Notes: generated by a model not told the origin, from the sequence alone. A stretch of 64,000 nucleotides of DNA from Duganella sp. SG902 (GCF_013376005.1 NZ_JABMJK010000024.1:1-64000), one strand, 5' to 3'. Counted from the stretch's first letter, positions 9,208 to 17,987 are shown. Made by a program: numbers and translations.

Positions 9208-10563
9208 CTACAACAACCGGGCGACGTCGTTAAACACCGCCAGCAGCATCAGGGTCAGCAACAAACCCATGCCCAGGCGCTGAGCAATTTCGCCTACGCG
9301 TTCCGGCACAGAACGCCCAGTTAAAACTTCCAGCGAATAATACAGCAAATGCCCCCCGTCTAGAACGGGAATCGGCAGCAAATTCATTACCCCCAGACTA
9401 ATGCTGATGAAGGCGATAAAGCTCAAATAGCTCGCCGCGCCCATCCGCGCGGTCTGGCCGGCGTAATCGGCGATCGTGATCGGGCCGGTGACGTTCTTGA
9501 GCGAGGCCTCGCCGGTGATCATCTTGCCGATCATCTTCAGCGTCATCGTACAAGTGTCCCAGACCTTGGCCACCGCCTTGCCGAGCGCCGCCAGCGGCGA
9601 CGATGGCACGCTGATCATATCCGGCGCCAGCGCGACGTAAGCGCCGATCTTACCGACTGTTACAGTTCCTTTGCCGCTTTTTGCCTGCTCGGCCTGCGGC
9701 ACCATGCTGATGGTGAGCGGCTGGCTGGCGCGCTCGAGCTGCACCTGCACGGTCTTGCCGGCGGCGCCGCGGATGATGTCGATGAAGGCGATGCCGTCCG
9801 CCACCGCCACGCCGTCGACGGACTTCAGCAGGTCGCCCGGCTGCAGGCCGGCGCGCTCGGCCGGGCTGCCCGGCATGACTTGCTGCACCACCGGCGCCGG
9901 CCGCGCGACGCCGACGCCCAGCTGGCCCGGCACGTCGCCTTCCAGATCGAGGCCGGCCAGCGCCGAGGCCGGCAATGTGGCGGCCAGGCGGCCCTGTCCC
10001 GCGCGCTCCACCGCCAGGCGCAGGTCGCGCTTGTCGATGGCGGCCTGGATGAACTGCCAGCGCAGCTCGGACCAGACCTGCACCGGTTGCTCGTTGATGG
10101 CGGCGATCACGTCGCCGCCTTGCAGCCCGGCCTGCGCGGCCTTGCCGCCGGCGGTCACGCTGATCTTGCTGCTGGGCTCCTCGATGCCGTGCATGTACAG
10201 GCCGGCGAACAGCACGATGGCGATCAGGAAGTTGGCCAGCGGGCCGGCGGCCACGATGGCGATGCGCTTCCACACGTTCTGGCGCGTGAACTCGCGCGCG
10301 AGGTCCTCGGGCGGCAAGCCGCCGAGGTCGCCTTCGCGCGCGTCCAGCATCTTGACGTAGCCGCCCAGCGGCAGCGCCGAGATGGCCCACTCGGTCTGGT
10401 CCGGGCCGAAACGGCGCGACCACACCACCTTGCCCATGCCCACCGAGAAGCGCAGCACCTTGACCCCGCACCAGCGCGCCACCAGATAATGGCCCAGCTC
10501 GTGGAACACGATCAGGGAGCCGAGGCAGACGATGAACGCCAGCACGGTTTGCAGGAAGTTCAT
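9208..10563 (-). CDS. rseP: RIP metalloprotease RseP (site-2 protease)
   Basis: RseP is an inner-membrane zinc protease that makes the second cut in anti-sigma factor RseA, releasing sigma E in envelope stress, and clears signal-peptide remnants. The 451-residue protein has the catalytic motif HELGH (FHELGHYLVAR) in the first membrane helix, two PDZ domains (about 115-310), and the C-terminal motif NLLPIPVLDGG that contributes the third metal ligand. The start is the ATG whose bases overlap the dxr stop (ATGA). Genomic placement before bamA ties it to outer-membrane assembly stress. Confidence 0.96.
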   Translation of the reverse strand: MNFLQTVLAFIVCLGSLIVFHELGHYLVARWCGVKVLRFSVGMGKVVWSRRFGPDQTEWAISALPLGGYVKMLDAREGDLGGLPPEDLAREFTRQNVWKRIAIVAAGPLANFLIAIVLFAGLYMHGIEEPSSKISVTAGGKAAQAGLQGGDVIAAINEQPVQVWSELRWQFIQAAIDKRDLRLAVERAGQGRLAATLPASALAGLDLEGDVPGQLGVGVARPAPVVQQVMPGSPAERAGLQPGDLLKSVDGVAVADGIAFIDIIRGAAGKTVQVQLERASQPLTISMVPQAEQAKSGKGTVTVGKIGAYVALAPDMISVPSSPLAALGKAVAKVWDTCTMTLKMIGKMITGEASLKNVTGPITIADYAGQTARMGAASYLSFIAFISISLGVMNLLPIPVLDGGHLLYYSLEVLTGRSVPERVGEIAQRLGMGLLLTLMLLAVFNDVARLL

Positions 10564-11753
10564 TTTGCCAGTCCGGCGATATGGGTTTCGGCGGCGGCGC
10601 GGGCGGCCGCGTCCTGCGCCATCACCGCCTCGATGCTGTGGGCGGCGCCGTGCGGCAGCGTGTCCACCACGTGGCCGATCACGCGGTCGATCTGGCGGAA
10701 GCCGATCCTCAGGTCGAGGAAGGCTTGCACCGCCACCTCGTTGGCCGCGTTCAGCAGGGCCGGCGCGGTGCCGCCGGCGCGCAGCGCCTCGAACGCCAGC
10801 TTGAGGCATGGGAAGCGGTTGAAGTCGGGCCGCTCGAATTGCAGGGTGGCGATGCGGGTCAGGTCCAGCTGCGCCACGCCGGAGGCGATGCGCTCCGGGT
10901 AGGCCAGCGCGTGGGCGATCGGCGTGCGCATGTCCGGGTTGCCCAGCTGCGCCAGCACCGAGCCGTCGACGTAGGACACCATCGAATGGATCACCGACTG
11001 CGGGTGGATCACCACCTCGATCTGGTCGGCCGGCGCGCCGAACAGCCAGTGCGCCTCGATCACTTCCAGGCCCTTGTTCATCATGGTGGCCGAATCGACC
11101 GAGATCTTGCGGCCCATGGACCAGTTCGGATGCTTGCAGGCCTGCTCCGGCGTCACCGCGTCCAGCGTGGCGACGTCGCGCGTCAGGAACGGACCGCCCG
11201 ACGCGGTCAGCAGGATTTTGGCGACACCGGCCGCGGCGTCGCGCACCGCCGGCACCTTGCCGCCAAACTGCGGCATGGACTGGAAGATGGCGTTGTGTTC
11301 GCTGTCGATGGGCAGCAGCACGGCGCCCGATTCGTGCACGGCGTCCATGAACAGCTGGCCGGACATGACCAGCGCCTCCTTGTTGGCCAGCAGGACCTTC
11401 TTGCCGGCGCGGGCGGCGGCCAGGGTCGGCGCCAGGCCGGCCGCGCCGACGATGGCGGCCATCACGCTGTCGACTTCCGGCGCGCTGGCGATGCTGCACA
11501 GGGCCTGCTCGCCCCACTCCACCTCGGTCTTGACGCCGGCCGCGCGCAGCAGCGCGGCCAGGCGGTCGGCGGCGGCGGCGCTGCCGACCACGGCGCGGGC
11601 CGGGCGGAACTGCACGCACTGCGCGGCCAGCTCCTCGACGCGGCTGTGCGCCGACAGGGCGTAGACGCTGTAGCGCCCGGGATGGCGCGCCACCACGTCC
11701 AGCGTGGAGACGCCGATCGAACCGGTGGCGCCTAAAACGGTAATACCTTGCAT
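10560..11753 (-). CDS. dxr: 1-deoxy-D-xylulose 5-phosphate reductoisomerase
   Basis: Dxr (IspC) converts DXP to methylerythritol phosphate with NADPH, the committed step of the MEP isoprenoid pathway. The 397-residue protein has the Rossmann motif GATGSIGVSTLDV at residues 7-19, the metal/substrate region with IDSEHNAIFQ, and SGGPFLTRD and VDSATMMNKGLE further on. It follows cdsA by ten bases and overlaps rseP by four. Together with uppS next door it links isoprenoid precursor supply to lipid carrier synthesis. Confidence 0.97.
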   Translation of the reverse strand: MQGITVLGATGSIGVSTLDVVARHPGRYSVYALSAHSRVEELAAQCVQFRPARAVVGSAAAADRLAALLRAAGVKTEVEWGEQALCSIASAPEVDSVMAAIVGAAGLAPTLAAARAGKKVLLANKEALVMSGQLFMDAVHESGAVLLPIDSEHNAIFQSMPQFGGKVPAVRDAAAGVAKILLTASGGPFLTRDVATLDAVTPEQACKHPNWSMGRKISVDSATMMNKGLEVIEAHWLFGAPADQIEVVIHPQSVIHSMVSYVDGSVLAQLGNPDMRTPIAHALAYPERIASGVAQLDLTRIATLQFERPDFNRFPCLKLAFEALRAGGTAPALLNAANEVAVQAFLDLRIGFRQIDRVIGHVVDTLPHGAAHSIEAVMAQDAAARAAAETHIAGLAK

Positions 11754-11763
11754 GATGAGTCTT

Positions 11764-12603
11764 TCAGATCCAGGACGTGACCAGGGCCGCCATCGGCAGC
11801 ACCGGGATCAGGGCGTCCACGCGGTCCAGCACGCCGCCGTGGCCGGGCAGCAGGTTGCTGCTGTCCTTGATGCCGGCGCGGCGCTTGAGCGCGGATTCAA
11901 ACAGGTCGCCGATGACGGAGAACATCACGATCACCAGCAGGATCAGCAGGGTCAGGCCCCAGCCGAAGCGGGCGTGCAGCTTGTAGGCGAAGGTGTCTTG
12001 CAGCCATGGCGCGGCGCCGTCGGCCAGCAGCACCGAGATGGCGGCGATCGCCAGCACGGCGATGGCGCCGCCGATCGCGCCCTCCCACGACTTGCCCGGG
12101 GAAATGGTGGGCGCCAGCTTGCGCTTGCCGAAGGCCTTGCCGGAGAAGTAGGCGCCGATGTCGGCGATCCACACCAGCGCCATCACCGACAGCAGGTACA
12201 GCGGCGAATGCAGGTACAGCCCGACGATGGCGAAGAAGGCCGCGAACACGGCGAAGGTGAAGGTGATCGCCAGCGACCAGTTGGCCGCGCCGGCCATCTG
12301 CGGCAGGCCCAGGCCCAGGGTCGGCGCGTAGCGGATGATCCACAGCAGCGCGGCCACGCCGTACAGCGCGTTGACCGAGCCCGGCTTGGCCGAATACATC
12401 AGGCCGACGAACAGCAGGCCGCCGGCGAGGCCGGCCACGCGTGCCTTGCCCTCGGCCAGGCCGAACAGGCGGGCGCCCTCCCACACGGCGGCGCCGACAA
12501 ACAGCGTCACCACCAGGGCGAACGCGGGGAAATAGTTGAAGAACAGGACCGGCAGCAGCACCGCCAGCAAGACCACAGCGGTAATAATCCTCGTTTTCAG
12601 CAT
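11764..12603 (-). CDS. cdsA: Phosphatidate cytidylyltransferase
   Basis: CdsA is an inner-membrane enzyme that makes CDP-diacylglycerol from phosphatidate and CTP, the precursor of all bacterial phospholipids. The 279-residue protein has about eight hydrophobic segments and the C-terminal signature with SALKRRAGIKDSSNLLPGHG and LDRVDAL. I chose the ATG that overlaps the uppS stop (ATGA). The open frame extends further upstream but only as non-homologous sequence within uppS. Confidence 0.96.
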   Translation of the reverse strand: MLKTRIITAVVLLAVLLPVLFFNYFPAFALVVTLFVGAAVWEGARLFGLAEGKARVAGLAGGLLFVGLMYSAKPGSVNALYGVAALLWIIRYAPTLGLGLPQMAGAANWSLAITFTFAVFAAFFAIVGLYLHSPLYLLSVMALVWIADIGAYFSGKAFGKRKLAPTISPGKSWEGAIGGAIAVLAIAAISVLLADGAAPWLQDTFAYKLHARFGWGLTLLILLVIVMFSVIGDLFESALKRRAGIKDSSNLLPGHGGVLDRVDALIPVLPMAALVTSWI

Positions 12604-13355
12604 CAGTTTGTCTTTTCGGCCAGTTGCGCGCCGGTGCGGCCGAATCGCCGTTCCCGGTGCTGGTAGGAGGCGATGGCCTCGTCGAGACACTCGGCGGAAA
12701 AGTCCGGCCAGTAGGTGTCGGTGAAGTAGAGTTCGGTATAAGCCAGCTGCCACAGCAGGAAGTTGGAGATGCGCTGCTCGCCGCCGGTGCGGATGAACAG
12801 GTCGGGCTCGGGCGCGTAGGCCATGGCCAGGTGCGGCGCCAGCTGCTCCTCGGTGAAATCGGTGACGCCCGGGTGGGCCTTGACCATCTGGCCGACCGCC
12901 TGCATCACGTCCCAGCGGCCGCCGTAGTTGGCGCAGATGGTGACGGTCATGCGGGTGTTGGCGGCGGTCTTGCGCTCGGCGGCGGCGATCATGCCTTGCA
13001 GCTTGTCGTCAAAGCGGCTCAGGTCGCCCACCACCTTGAGGCGGATGTTGTTGGCGTGCAGTTTGGACACTTCGCGCTCCAGCGCCGTCACGAACAGGCG
13101 CATCAGCAGCGACACCTCCTCTTCCGGGCGGCGCCAGTTTTCCGAGCTGAAGGCGAACAGGGTCAGGTATTCCACGCCGCGGCGGGCGCAGGCTTCGACC
13201 ACGGCGCGCACGGCCTCCACGCCCTTGACGTGTCCGCCCACGCGCGGCAGGAAGCGCTTGGTGGCCCAGCGGCCATTGCCGTCCATGATGATCGCCACGT
13301 GGCGCGGCACGGCGGGTGCGTCTGGAACCTCGGTAGTCGAACTCGTATATTTCAT
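12603..13355 (-). CDS. uppS: Isoprenyl transferase (undecaprenyl diphosphate synthase)
   Basis: UppS condenses eight isopentenyl diphosphates onto farnesyl diphosphate in cis to give the C55 carrier lipid for peptidoglycan and O-antigen. The 250-residue protein has the catalytic motif HVAIIMDGNGRWA with the key Asp, then GHVKGVEAVR, FAFSSENWRRP and the C-terminal RTGGEQRISNFLLWQ. The start is the ATG at codon MKYTSST. Fifteen extra open codons upstream are unlikely to be translated. The 156 bases upstream hold a palindromic repeat that separates this gene from frr. Confidence 0.96.
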   Translation of the reverse strand: MKYTSSTTEVPDAPAVPRHVAIIMDGNGRWATKRFLPRVGGHVKGVEAVRAVVEACARRGVEYLTLFAFSSENWRRPEEEVSLLMRLFVTALEREVSKLHANNIRLKVVGDLSRFDDKLQGMIAAAERKTAANTRMTVTICANYGGRWDVMQAVGQMVKAHPGVTDFTEEQLAPHLAMAYAPEPDLFIRTGGEQRISNFLLWQLAYTELYFTDTYWPDFSAECLDEAIASYQHRERRFGRTGAQLAEKTN

Positions 13356-13422
13356 GAAAACGTTGGTGCCAAAGTATAAAGTATTGCAGGTGTGAGGCAA
13401 AAAGACAAGATTACCGCAAAAG

Positions 13423-13502
13423 CGTCATTCCCGCGAAGACGGGAATCCATAGGCCGCGTGCCGGGACACTCAGCATGGATTCCCGCCTGCGCGGGAATGA
13501 CG
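13423..13502. repeat. Dispersed palindromic repeat (complete copy)
   Basis: This 80-base element begins CGTCATTCCCGCG and ends with its reverse complement CGCGGGAATGACG. Each outer arm itself contains a smaller inverted repeat (CCCGCG.. GCGGG), giving a double hairpin joined by a variable middle that ends CTCAGCATGGATTC. Related copies occur at 39392-39460 and 61654-61724, with a fragment at 66-87. It resembles REP-type intergenic repeats. Here it lies between frr and uppS. Confidence 0.85.
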
Positions 13503-13511
13503 TGGTCCTGC

Positions 13512-14072
13512 TTATACGGTCAGAACTTCTTTTTCCTTCTCGGCCAGCATCTTGTCGATGTCGGCGATGGCCTTGTCGGTCAGCTTCTGGATGTCGTCGG
13601 TGCCGCGGCGCTCGTCGTCTTCCGAGATGGCCTTGTCCTTGACCAGCTTCTTCAGGCCCTCGTTGGCGTCGCGGCGGATGTTGCGCACCGCCACCTTGGC
13701 GTCCTCGCCCTCGCTCTTGACCAGCTTGACCATCTCCTTGCGGCGTTCCTCGGTCAGCACCGGGGTCGGCACGCGGATCATGTCGCCCTGCGCCGATGGG
13801 TTCAGGCCGAGGTCGGAATCGCGGATCGCCTTCTCGATGGCGGCCGCCATCTTCTTCTCGAACGGCTGCACGCCGATGGTGCGGGCGTCGACCAGGGTCA
13901 GGTTGGCGACCTGGTTGATCGGGGTCGGATTACCGTAGTAATCCACCATCACGCTGTCGAGGATGCCGGCGTGGGCACGGCCGGTGCGCACCTTGGCCAG
14001 GTCGCCGCGCAGGGTTTCCAGCGATTTCACCATGCGCTCTTGCGCGCTCTTTTTAACGTCAGCTACGGACAT
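13512..14072 (-). CDS. frr: Ribosome recycling factor
   Basis: RRF splits post-termination ribosomes together with EF-G. The 186-residue protein matches the family end to end: helical domain with SLETLRGDLAKVRTGRAHA, the beta domain with YYGNPTPINQVANL, and the C-terminal helix ending AEKEKEVLTV. It lies 36 bases after pyrH, its standard partner. Confidence 0.97.
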   Translation of the reverse strand: MSVADVKKSAQERMVKSLETLRGDLAKVRTGRAHAGILDSVMVDYYGNPTPINQVANLTLVDARTIGVQPFEKKMAAAIEKAIRDSDLGLNPSAQGDMIRVPTPVLTEERRKEMVKLVKSEGEDAKVAVRNIRRDANEGLKKLVKDKAISEDDERRGTDDIQKLTDKAIADIDKMLAEKEKEVLTV

Positions 14073-14108
14073 TGCTGCTCTCCTGTGTGTATCTAAATAA
14101 AACGCGTG

Positions 14109-14825
14109 TTAAACGTGAACCAGTGTACCCTCATCCTCGCCCATGATGACGCGCATCAGCGCGCCCGGCTTGGTGATGGAGAACACCTTGATCGGCAGTT
14201 TCTGGTCGCGGCACAGCGCAAACGCGGTGGCGTCCATCACCTGCAGGTGCTTGGCGATCGCTTCGTCGAAGCTGATCGAGCGGTACAGCGTGGCGTTCGG
14301 GTCCTTCTTCGGGTCGGCGGTGTACACGCCGTCCACCTTGGTGGCCTTCAGCACGATTTCCGCGCTCACCTCGGAACCGCGCAGCGAGGCGGCGGTGTCG
14401 GTGGTGAAGAACGGATTGCCGGTGCCGGCCGCGAACACCACGACCTTGCCTTCTTCCAGGTACTGCAGCGCCTTCGGGCGCACATACGGCTCGACCACCT
14501 GCTCGATGCCGATCGCCGACATCACGCGCGCGGTGATGCCGACATGGCGCATGGCGTCGGCCAGGGCCAGCGCGTTCATCACGGTGGCCAGCATGCCCAT
14601 GTAGTCGGCGGTGGCGCGGTCCATGCCCTGCGCACCGGGCGCCACGCCCCGGAAGATGTTGCCGCCGCCAATGACGATCGCCAGTTCCACGCCCAGTTTC
14701 GCGACCTCGGCCACATCGGCCACGGTCCGCTCGATCGTCGCGCGGTTGATGCCGTAAGGATCATCGCCCATCAGGGCTTCGCCGGACAATTTGAGGAGGA
14801 CGCGCTTATAGGCTGGTTTGGACAT
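14109..14825 (-). CDS. pyrH: UMP kinase
   Basis: PyrH phosphorylates UMP to UDP in pyrimidine nucleotide synthesis and is a hexamer of the amino acid kinase fold. The 238-residue protein has the N-terminal VLLKLSGEALMG phosphate-binding loop, VIGGGNIFRG, and the C-terminal TKVDGVYTADPKKD region. It is separated from tsf by 121 bases containing a hairpin terminator, so it may be expressed by read-through or from its own promoter. Confidence 0.97.
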   Translation of the reverse strand: MSKPAYKRVLLKLSGEALMGDDPYGINRATIERTVADVAEVAKLGVELAIVIGGGNIFRGVAPGAQGMDRATADYMGMLATVMNALALADAMRHVGITARVMSAIGIEQVVEPYVRPKALQYLEEGKVVVFAAGTGNPFFTTDTAASLRGSEVSAEIVLKATKVDGVYTADPKKDPNATLYRSISFDEAIAKHLQVMDATAFALCRDQKLPIKVFSITKPGALMRVIMGEDEGTLVHV

Positions 14826-14913
14826 GAGACGGGGCTCCTAATGATTGGGTTGTTCGGGGGTTGAGTCTGCGGCGCTATGATACCTTGCCCGGCGCCGCGT
14901 CCTGCTGCGGGCT

Positions 14914-14943
14914 TAAAAAAACGGGCCTCTCGGCCCGTTTTCT
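14914..14943 (-). terminator. Rho-independent terminator after tsf
   Basis: A seven-base GC-rich stem ACGGGCC/GGCCCGT (14921-14938) with a four-base loop is followed, reading the minus strand, by a run of T (14913-14920 on the plus strand are mostly A). It lies just beyond the tsf stop, so it should end or attenuate rpsB-tsf transcripts before pyrH. The other side is also T-rich, so it could work in both directions. Confidence 0.85.
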
Positions 14944-14946
14944 TTA

Positions 14947-15861
14947 TTACGCTCCTTTGGAGGCGGCCATCTGCGCGGCCACTTCAGCGGCGAAGTCGTC
15001 TACCTTCTTCTCGATACCCTCGCCCACCACGTACATGGTGAAGGCTTTCACGGTGGTCGATTTCTCTTTCAGCATCTGCTCGATCGATTGCTTGTCGTTC
15101 TTCACGAAAGCCTGGTTCAGCAGCGACACTTCCTTCAGGTACTTCTGCACCGAGCCTTCCAGGCGCTTGGCGACGATGTCGGCAGGCTGCACTGGCTTGC
15201 CAGCGGCCACGGCGGCGGCCGCGTCCTCGTCGGCCTTCAGTTTTGCCACCGAACGCTCTTTTTCGATCAGTTCGGCTGGAACCTGTTCCGACGACAGGGC
15301 GACCGGCTTCATCGCGGCGATGTGCATCGCCACGTCCTTGCCCACTTGCTCGTCGGCGCCGTCGAACTCAACCATCACGCCGATGCGGGTGCCGTGCAGG
15401 TACGACGCCAGCTTGGCGGTGGTTTCGAAACGCTGGAAGCGGCGGATGGTCATGTTCTCGCCGATCTTGCCGATCAGGGCGGAACGCACTTCGTCCAGGG
15501 TCTTGCCGTCGGCGGCCGGCAGGGCCAGCAGGGCTGCCACGTCGGCCGGGTTCTTTTCAGCCACCAGGCGGGCGGCGGTGTTGGCCAGGGCCAGGAAGTC
15601 GTCGTTTTTCGCGACGAAGTCGGTTTCCGAGTTCACTTCCACCAGGGCGCCCACGCCGCCGGCGATGTAGGTTGCCACCACGCCTTCAGCGGTGATGCGG
15701 CTGGCCGCCTTGCCGGCCTTGCCGCCCAGCTTGACGCGCAGGATCTCTTCCGCACGACCCATGTCGCCTTCGGCTTCGGTCAGTGCTTTTTTGCATTCCA
15801 TCATTGGCGCGTCGGTTTTCGCGCGCAGTTCGCCTACCATTGCTGCAGTAATCGCTGCCAT
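14947..15861 (-). CDS. tsf: Elongation factor Ts
   Basis: EF-Ts exchanges GDP for GTP on EF-Tu. The 304-residue protein begins MAAITAAMVGELRAKTDAPM, the UBA-like N-terminal domain, and has the VEVNSETDFVAKN signature in the core. The start is set by a strong GGAGA ribosome-binding site about six bases upstream. Further upstream open codons run into the terminator-like hairpin and are not coding. rpsB precedes it. Confidence 0.97.
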   Translation of the reverse strand: MAAITAAMVGELRAKTDAPMMECKKALTEAEGDMGRAEEILRVKLGGKAGKAASRITAEGVVATYIAGGVGALVEVNSETDFVAKNDDFLALANTAARLVAEKNPADVAALLALPAADGKTLDEVRSALIGKIGENMTIRRFQRFETTAKLASYLHGTRIGVMVEFDGADEQVGKDVAMHIAAMKPVALSSEQVPAELIEKERSVAKLKADEDAAAAVAAGKPVQPADIVAKRLEGSVQKYLKEVSLLNQAFVKNDKQSIEQMLKEKSTTVKAFTMYVVGEGIEKKVDDFAAEVAAQMAASKGA

Positions 15862-15901
15862 GTATTTCTCCTGTAATTCGGTATTCGGGGGTGGTGATGT
15901 T

Positions 15902-15936
15902 AAAAAAAAGGGGGAGCTGTTGGCCACCCCTTTTTT
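15902..15936 (-). terminator. Terminator-like hairpin between rpsB and tsf
   Basis: The arms AAAAAAGGGG (15904-15913) and CCCCTTTTTT (15927-15936) pair perfectly over ten bases with a 13-base loop. On the minus strand the hairpin ends in a T run and lies about 23 bases after the rpsB stop. It probably acts as a partial terminator that lowers tsf relative to rpsB. Being symmetric, it could also protect the rpsB mRNA 3' end. Confidence 0.75.
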
Positions 15937-15958
15937 CCTTACAGCCTGCCAGGAACGA

Positions 15959-16711
15959 TTAAGCCTGTTCGCTGACTTCGACGAATTCGTCGCCGGCTGC
16001 GGCTTTCACCAGCTCAACAACTTCTGCGCCAGCGGCCGAACGGCCTTCCAGGATCGCGTCTGCCACGCCGCGGGCGTACAGCGTGATGGCTTTCGACGAG
16101 TCGTCGTTACCTGGGATGACGTACTGCACGCCTTCTGGCGAGTGGTTGGTGTCGACCACGCCGATCACTGGGATGCCCAGCTTGGCGGCTTCGGTGATGG
16201 CGCCTTTGTGGTAGCCAACGTCAACGACGAAGATGGCGTCAGGAACGCCGCCCATGTCTTTGATGCCGCCGATCGATTTTTGCAGCTTGACGATTTCGCG
16301 TTGGAACATCAGCGCTTCTTTTTTCGACAGCTTCTCTACCGAACCGTCTTCCAGAGCGGCTTCCATGTCTTTCAGGCGCTTGATCGAGGTCTTGATGGTC
16401 TTGAAGTTGGTCAGCATGCCGCCCAGCCAACGCTGGTCAACATAAGGAACGCCTGCGCGCTGGGCTTCAGCAGCGATGATATCGCGTGCTTGACGCTTGG
16501 TGCCTACCATCAGGATGGTGCCACGGCTTGCGGCAACCTGCTTCACGTGCTTCATCGCCTCTTGATACATACCCATCGTCTTTTCCAGATTGATGATATG
16601 GATCTTGTTGCGGTGACCGAAGATGAACGGTGCCATCTTTGGGTTCCAGAAACGGGTTTGGTGACCGAAGTGGACACCGGCTTCCAGCATTTCGCGCATA
16701 GTTACGGACAT
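15959..16711 (-). CDS. rpsB: 30S ribosomal protein S2
   Basis: S2 binds the back of the 30S subunit and recruits S1. The 250-residue protein starts MSVTMREMLEAGVHFGHQTR and has the S2 signatures FWNPKMAPFIFG, QRWLGGMLTNFKT and the later GIPVIGVVDTN. An Ala/Val/Glu-rich tail closes it. It is the first gene of the rpsB-tsf unit, with a probable promoter at 16844-16873. Confidence 0.97.
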   Translation of the reverse strand: MSVTMREMLEAGVHFGHQTRFWNPKMAPFIFGHRNKIHIINLEKTMGMYQEAMKHVKQVAASRGTILMVGTKRQARDIIAAEAQRAGVPYVDQRWLGGMLTNFKTIKTSIKRLKDMEAALEDGSVEKLSKKEALMFQREIVKLQKSIGGIKDMGGVPDAIFVVDVGYHKGAITEAAKLGIPVIGVVDTNHSPEGVQYVIPGNDDSSKAITLYARGVADAILEGRSAAGAEVVELVKAAAGDEFVEVSEQA

Positions 16712-17070
16712 AATTTACTCCAGGGTTAGTTCTGGAATCCGATCAGTCACCTCGGCGATTGCCTTGGCACCCTTGTCGACCGGATTCGCGTGTTTAAGAT
16801 TAAGGAACACAACATTGCTTAAACCAAATTCAAGCAACCCGAGATTCTACCCTGAAAACAGCCACTTGGGCAAGCGTTTCCCTCTATGACGGCGCCCCGC
16901 CGATGCCCCGGACTGGTGCATGCAGGATGCTAGTGTTGCGCCACGGCGCGCCAAAGTAGTGCGCGGCATCAAATAATTCTCAGAGGCATACCGCACATGC
17001 AGAAAATGTAATATCATCGCGGACATAAAAGTTTTGATTTATTAATTTTCCGCCGGCCTGAAAGAACAAT
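16712..17070. other. Intergenic region between rpsB and the MHFG gene
   Basis: This 359-base divergent region holds the rpsB leader and its likely promoter (16844-16873). The rpsB leader would be about 120 bases long and may contain an autoregulatory S2-binding structure, but I cannot identify one with confidence. The plus-strand half before the MHFG gene is AT-rich near 17020-17050, and no clear -35/-10 pair stands out. I see no RNA gene or small coding sequence. Confidence 0.6.
16844..16873 (-). promoter_or_regulatory. Probable sigma-70 promoter of rpsB-tsf
   Basis: On the minus strand TTGCCC (16868-16873) and TAGAAT (16844-16849) are separated by 18 bases, a good fit to sigma-70 consensus. 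Transcription would start near 16837 and run toward rpsB. This is a prediction from sequence only. Confidence 0.55.
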
Positions 17071-17853
17071 ATGCCTTTACTGCTCGCTGTGACACTTGCC
17101 GCCGCCACCGTGCAACCCGCATGTTCGTGGGACAATCCGGGGCATAATCCCTACACCGGCGGGGCCGCCGCCGCCATCGACCGCTACACCGACATTCCGG
17201 AAGCCGTGCGCAGCACGCTGAAGCGCCGCCTGGAAGAAGGCCAGTCGGACGACAAGGTCAGCATCACCCGCGACAACATCGCCGGCAAGTACCAGTACAA
17301 CCCCGCCATCCGCGACATGCACTTCGGCAAGTCGTCGGTGTGCGCCACCGTCACCCGCGACAAATGGGCCGAGAGCCGCATCGAGCCGGGCGCCGTGTAC
17401 TGCGTCGACCAGCACTGCATCCTGGTGCCGCGCATTTGCGGCAACGTCAGCCGCATCACCCGCAAGGCGGCCGCCGCCGCGACCGCCGCCGCGCCGGAGA
17501 AGAAGGAAGAAGGCCGCGAGCTCCACATTCCGGCCGAACTGGCCGATCTGGGCCTGGCGGACCCGGGCATGATGGACGACAACATGCTCAGCCCCGAGGA
17601 ACTGGCCAAGCGCCGCGCCGCCACCCAGCGCGCGCTGGCAGCCATGGGCGGCGACCTGGAGGCCGAACTACTGGGCAACCCCGACGACAGCGACATCACC
17701 CGCCTCCGCACCGGCGTGTTCACCGGCCGCGGCGAGGACGAGCCCGCGCCGGCCGCCCCGGTGCCGGAAGCCGACACCTGGGCCATGCTGCTGGCCGGCC
17801 TCGGCCTGGTGGGCTGGCAGGCGCGCCGCCGCGCCCGCAAGGCCGCCCGGTAA
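17071..17853 (+). CDS. MHFG family PEP-CTERM protein
   Basis: This 260-residue exported protein has a short hydrophobic N-terminus (LLLAVTLAAATVQPACS) and the tetrapeptide MHFG at residues 83-86, the hallmark for which I recall an NCBI family named MHFG family PEP-CTERM protein. Four cysteines (about 91, 111, 116, 123) cluster after it and could form disulfides. A charged Ala/Glu-rich middle leads to a C-terminal sorting tail: PVPEADTWAM, a hydrophobic stretch, then RRRARK. The motif is PEA rather than PEP. By analogy the tail would be processed by an exosortase in the inner membrane, but none is encoded here. The function is unknown. The ribosome-binding site is weak (AAAGAAC). Confidence 0.8.
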   Translation: MPLLLAVTLAAATVQPACSWDNPGHNPYTGGAAAAIDRYTDIPEAVRSTLKRRLEEGQSDDKVSITRDNIAGKYQYNPAIRDMHFGKSSVCATVTRDKWAESRIEPGAVYCVDQHCILVPRICGNVSRITRKAAAAATAAAPEKKEEGRELHIPAELADLGLADPGMMDDNMLSPEELAKRRAATQRALAAMGGDLEAELLGNPDDSDITRLRTGVFTGRGEDEPAPAAPVPEADTWAMLLAGLGLVGWQARRRARKAAR

Positions 17854-17892
17854 GCTTGGCGGCGCCAGCCGCACGACTGCCCCGCTGTCGTT

Positions 17893-17898
17893 TATAAT
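17893..17898 (+). promoter_or_regulatory. Possible -10 element upstream of map
   Basis: A perfect TATAAT lies 90 bases upstream of the map start codon within GTTTATAATTTC. No good -35 hexamer is found at 16-18 bases before it, so the assignment rests on the -10 alone. Confidence 0.35.
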
Positions 17899-17987
17899 TT
17901 CGACATATTGCACGCCACGCCGCCCCGCTCCTCAACGAGCTGCGCGCCGGGCGTGTTCACCGTTTACCTAGCTGATTGCGATCCAAT

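Noticed and set aside
13423..13502. Palindromic repeats as a possible CRISPR array
   Set aside because: Copies are single and kilobases apart, with internal dyads and no regular spacers.
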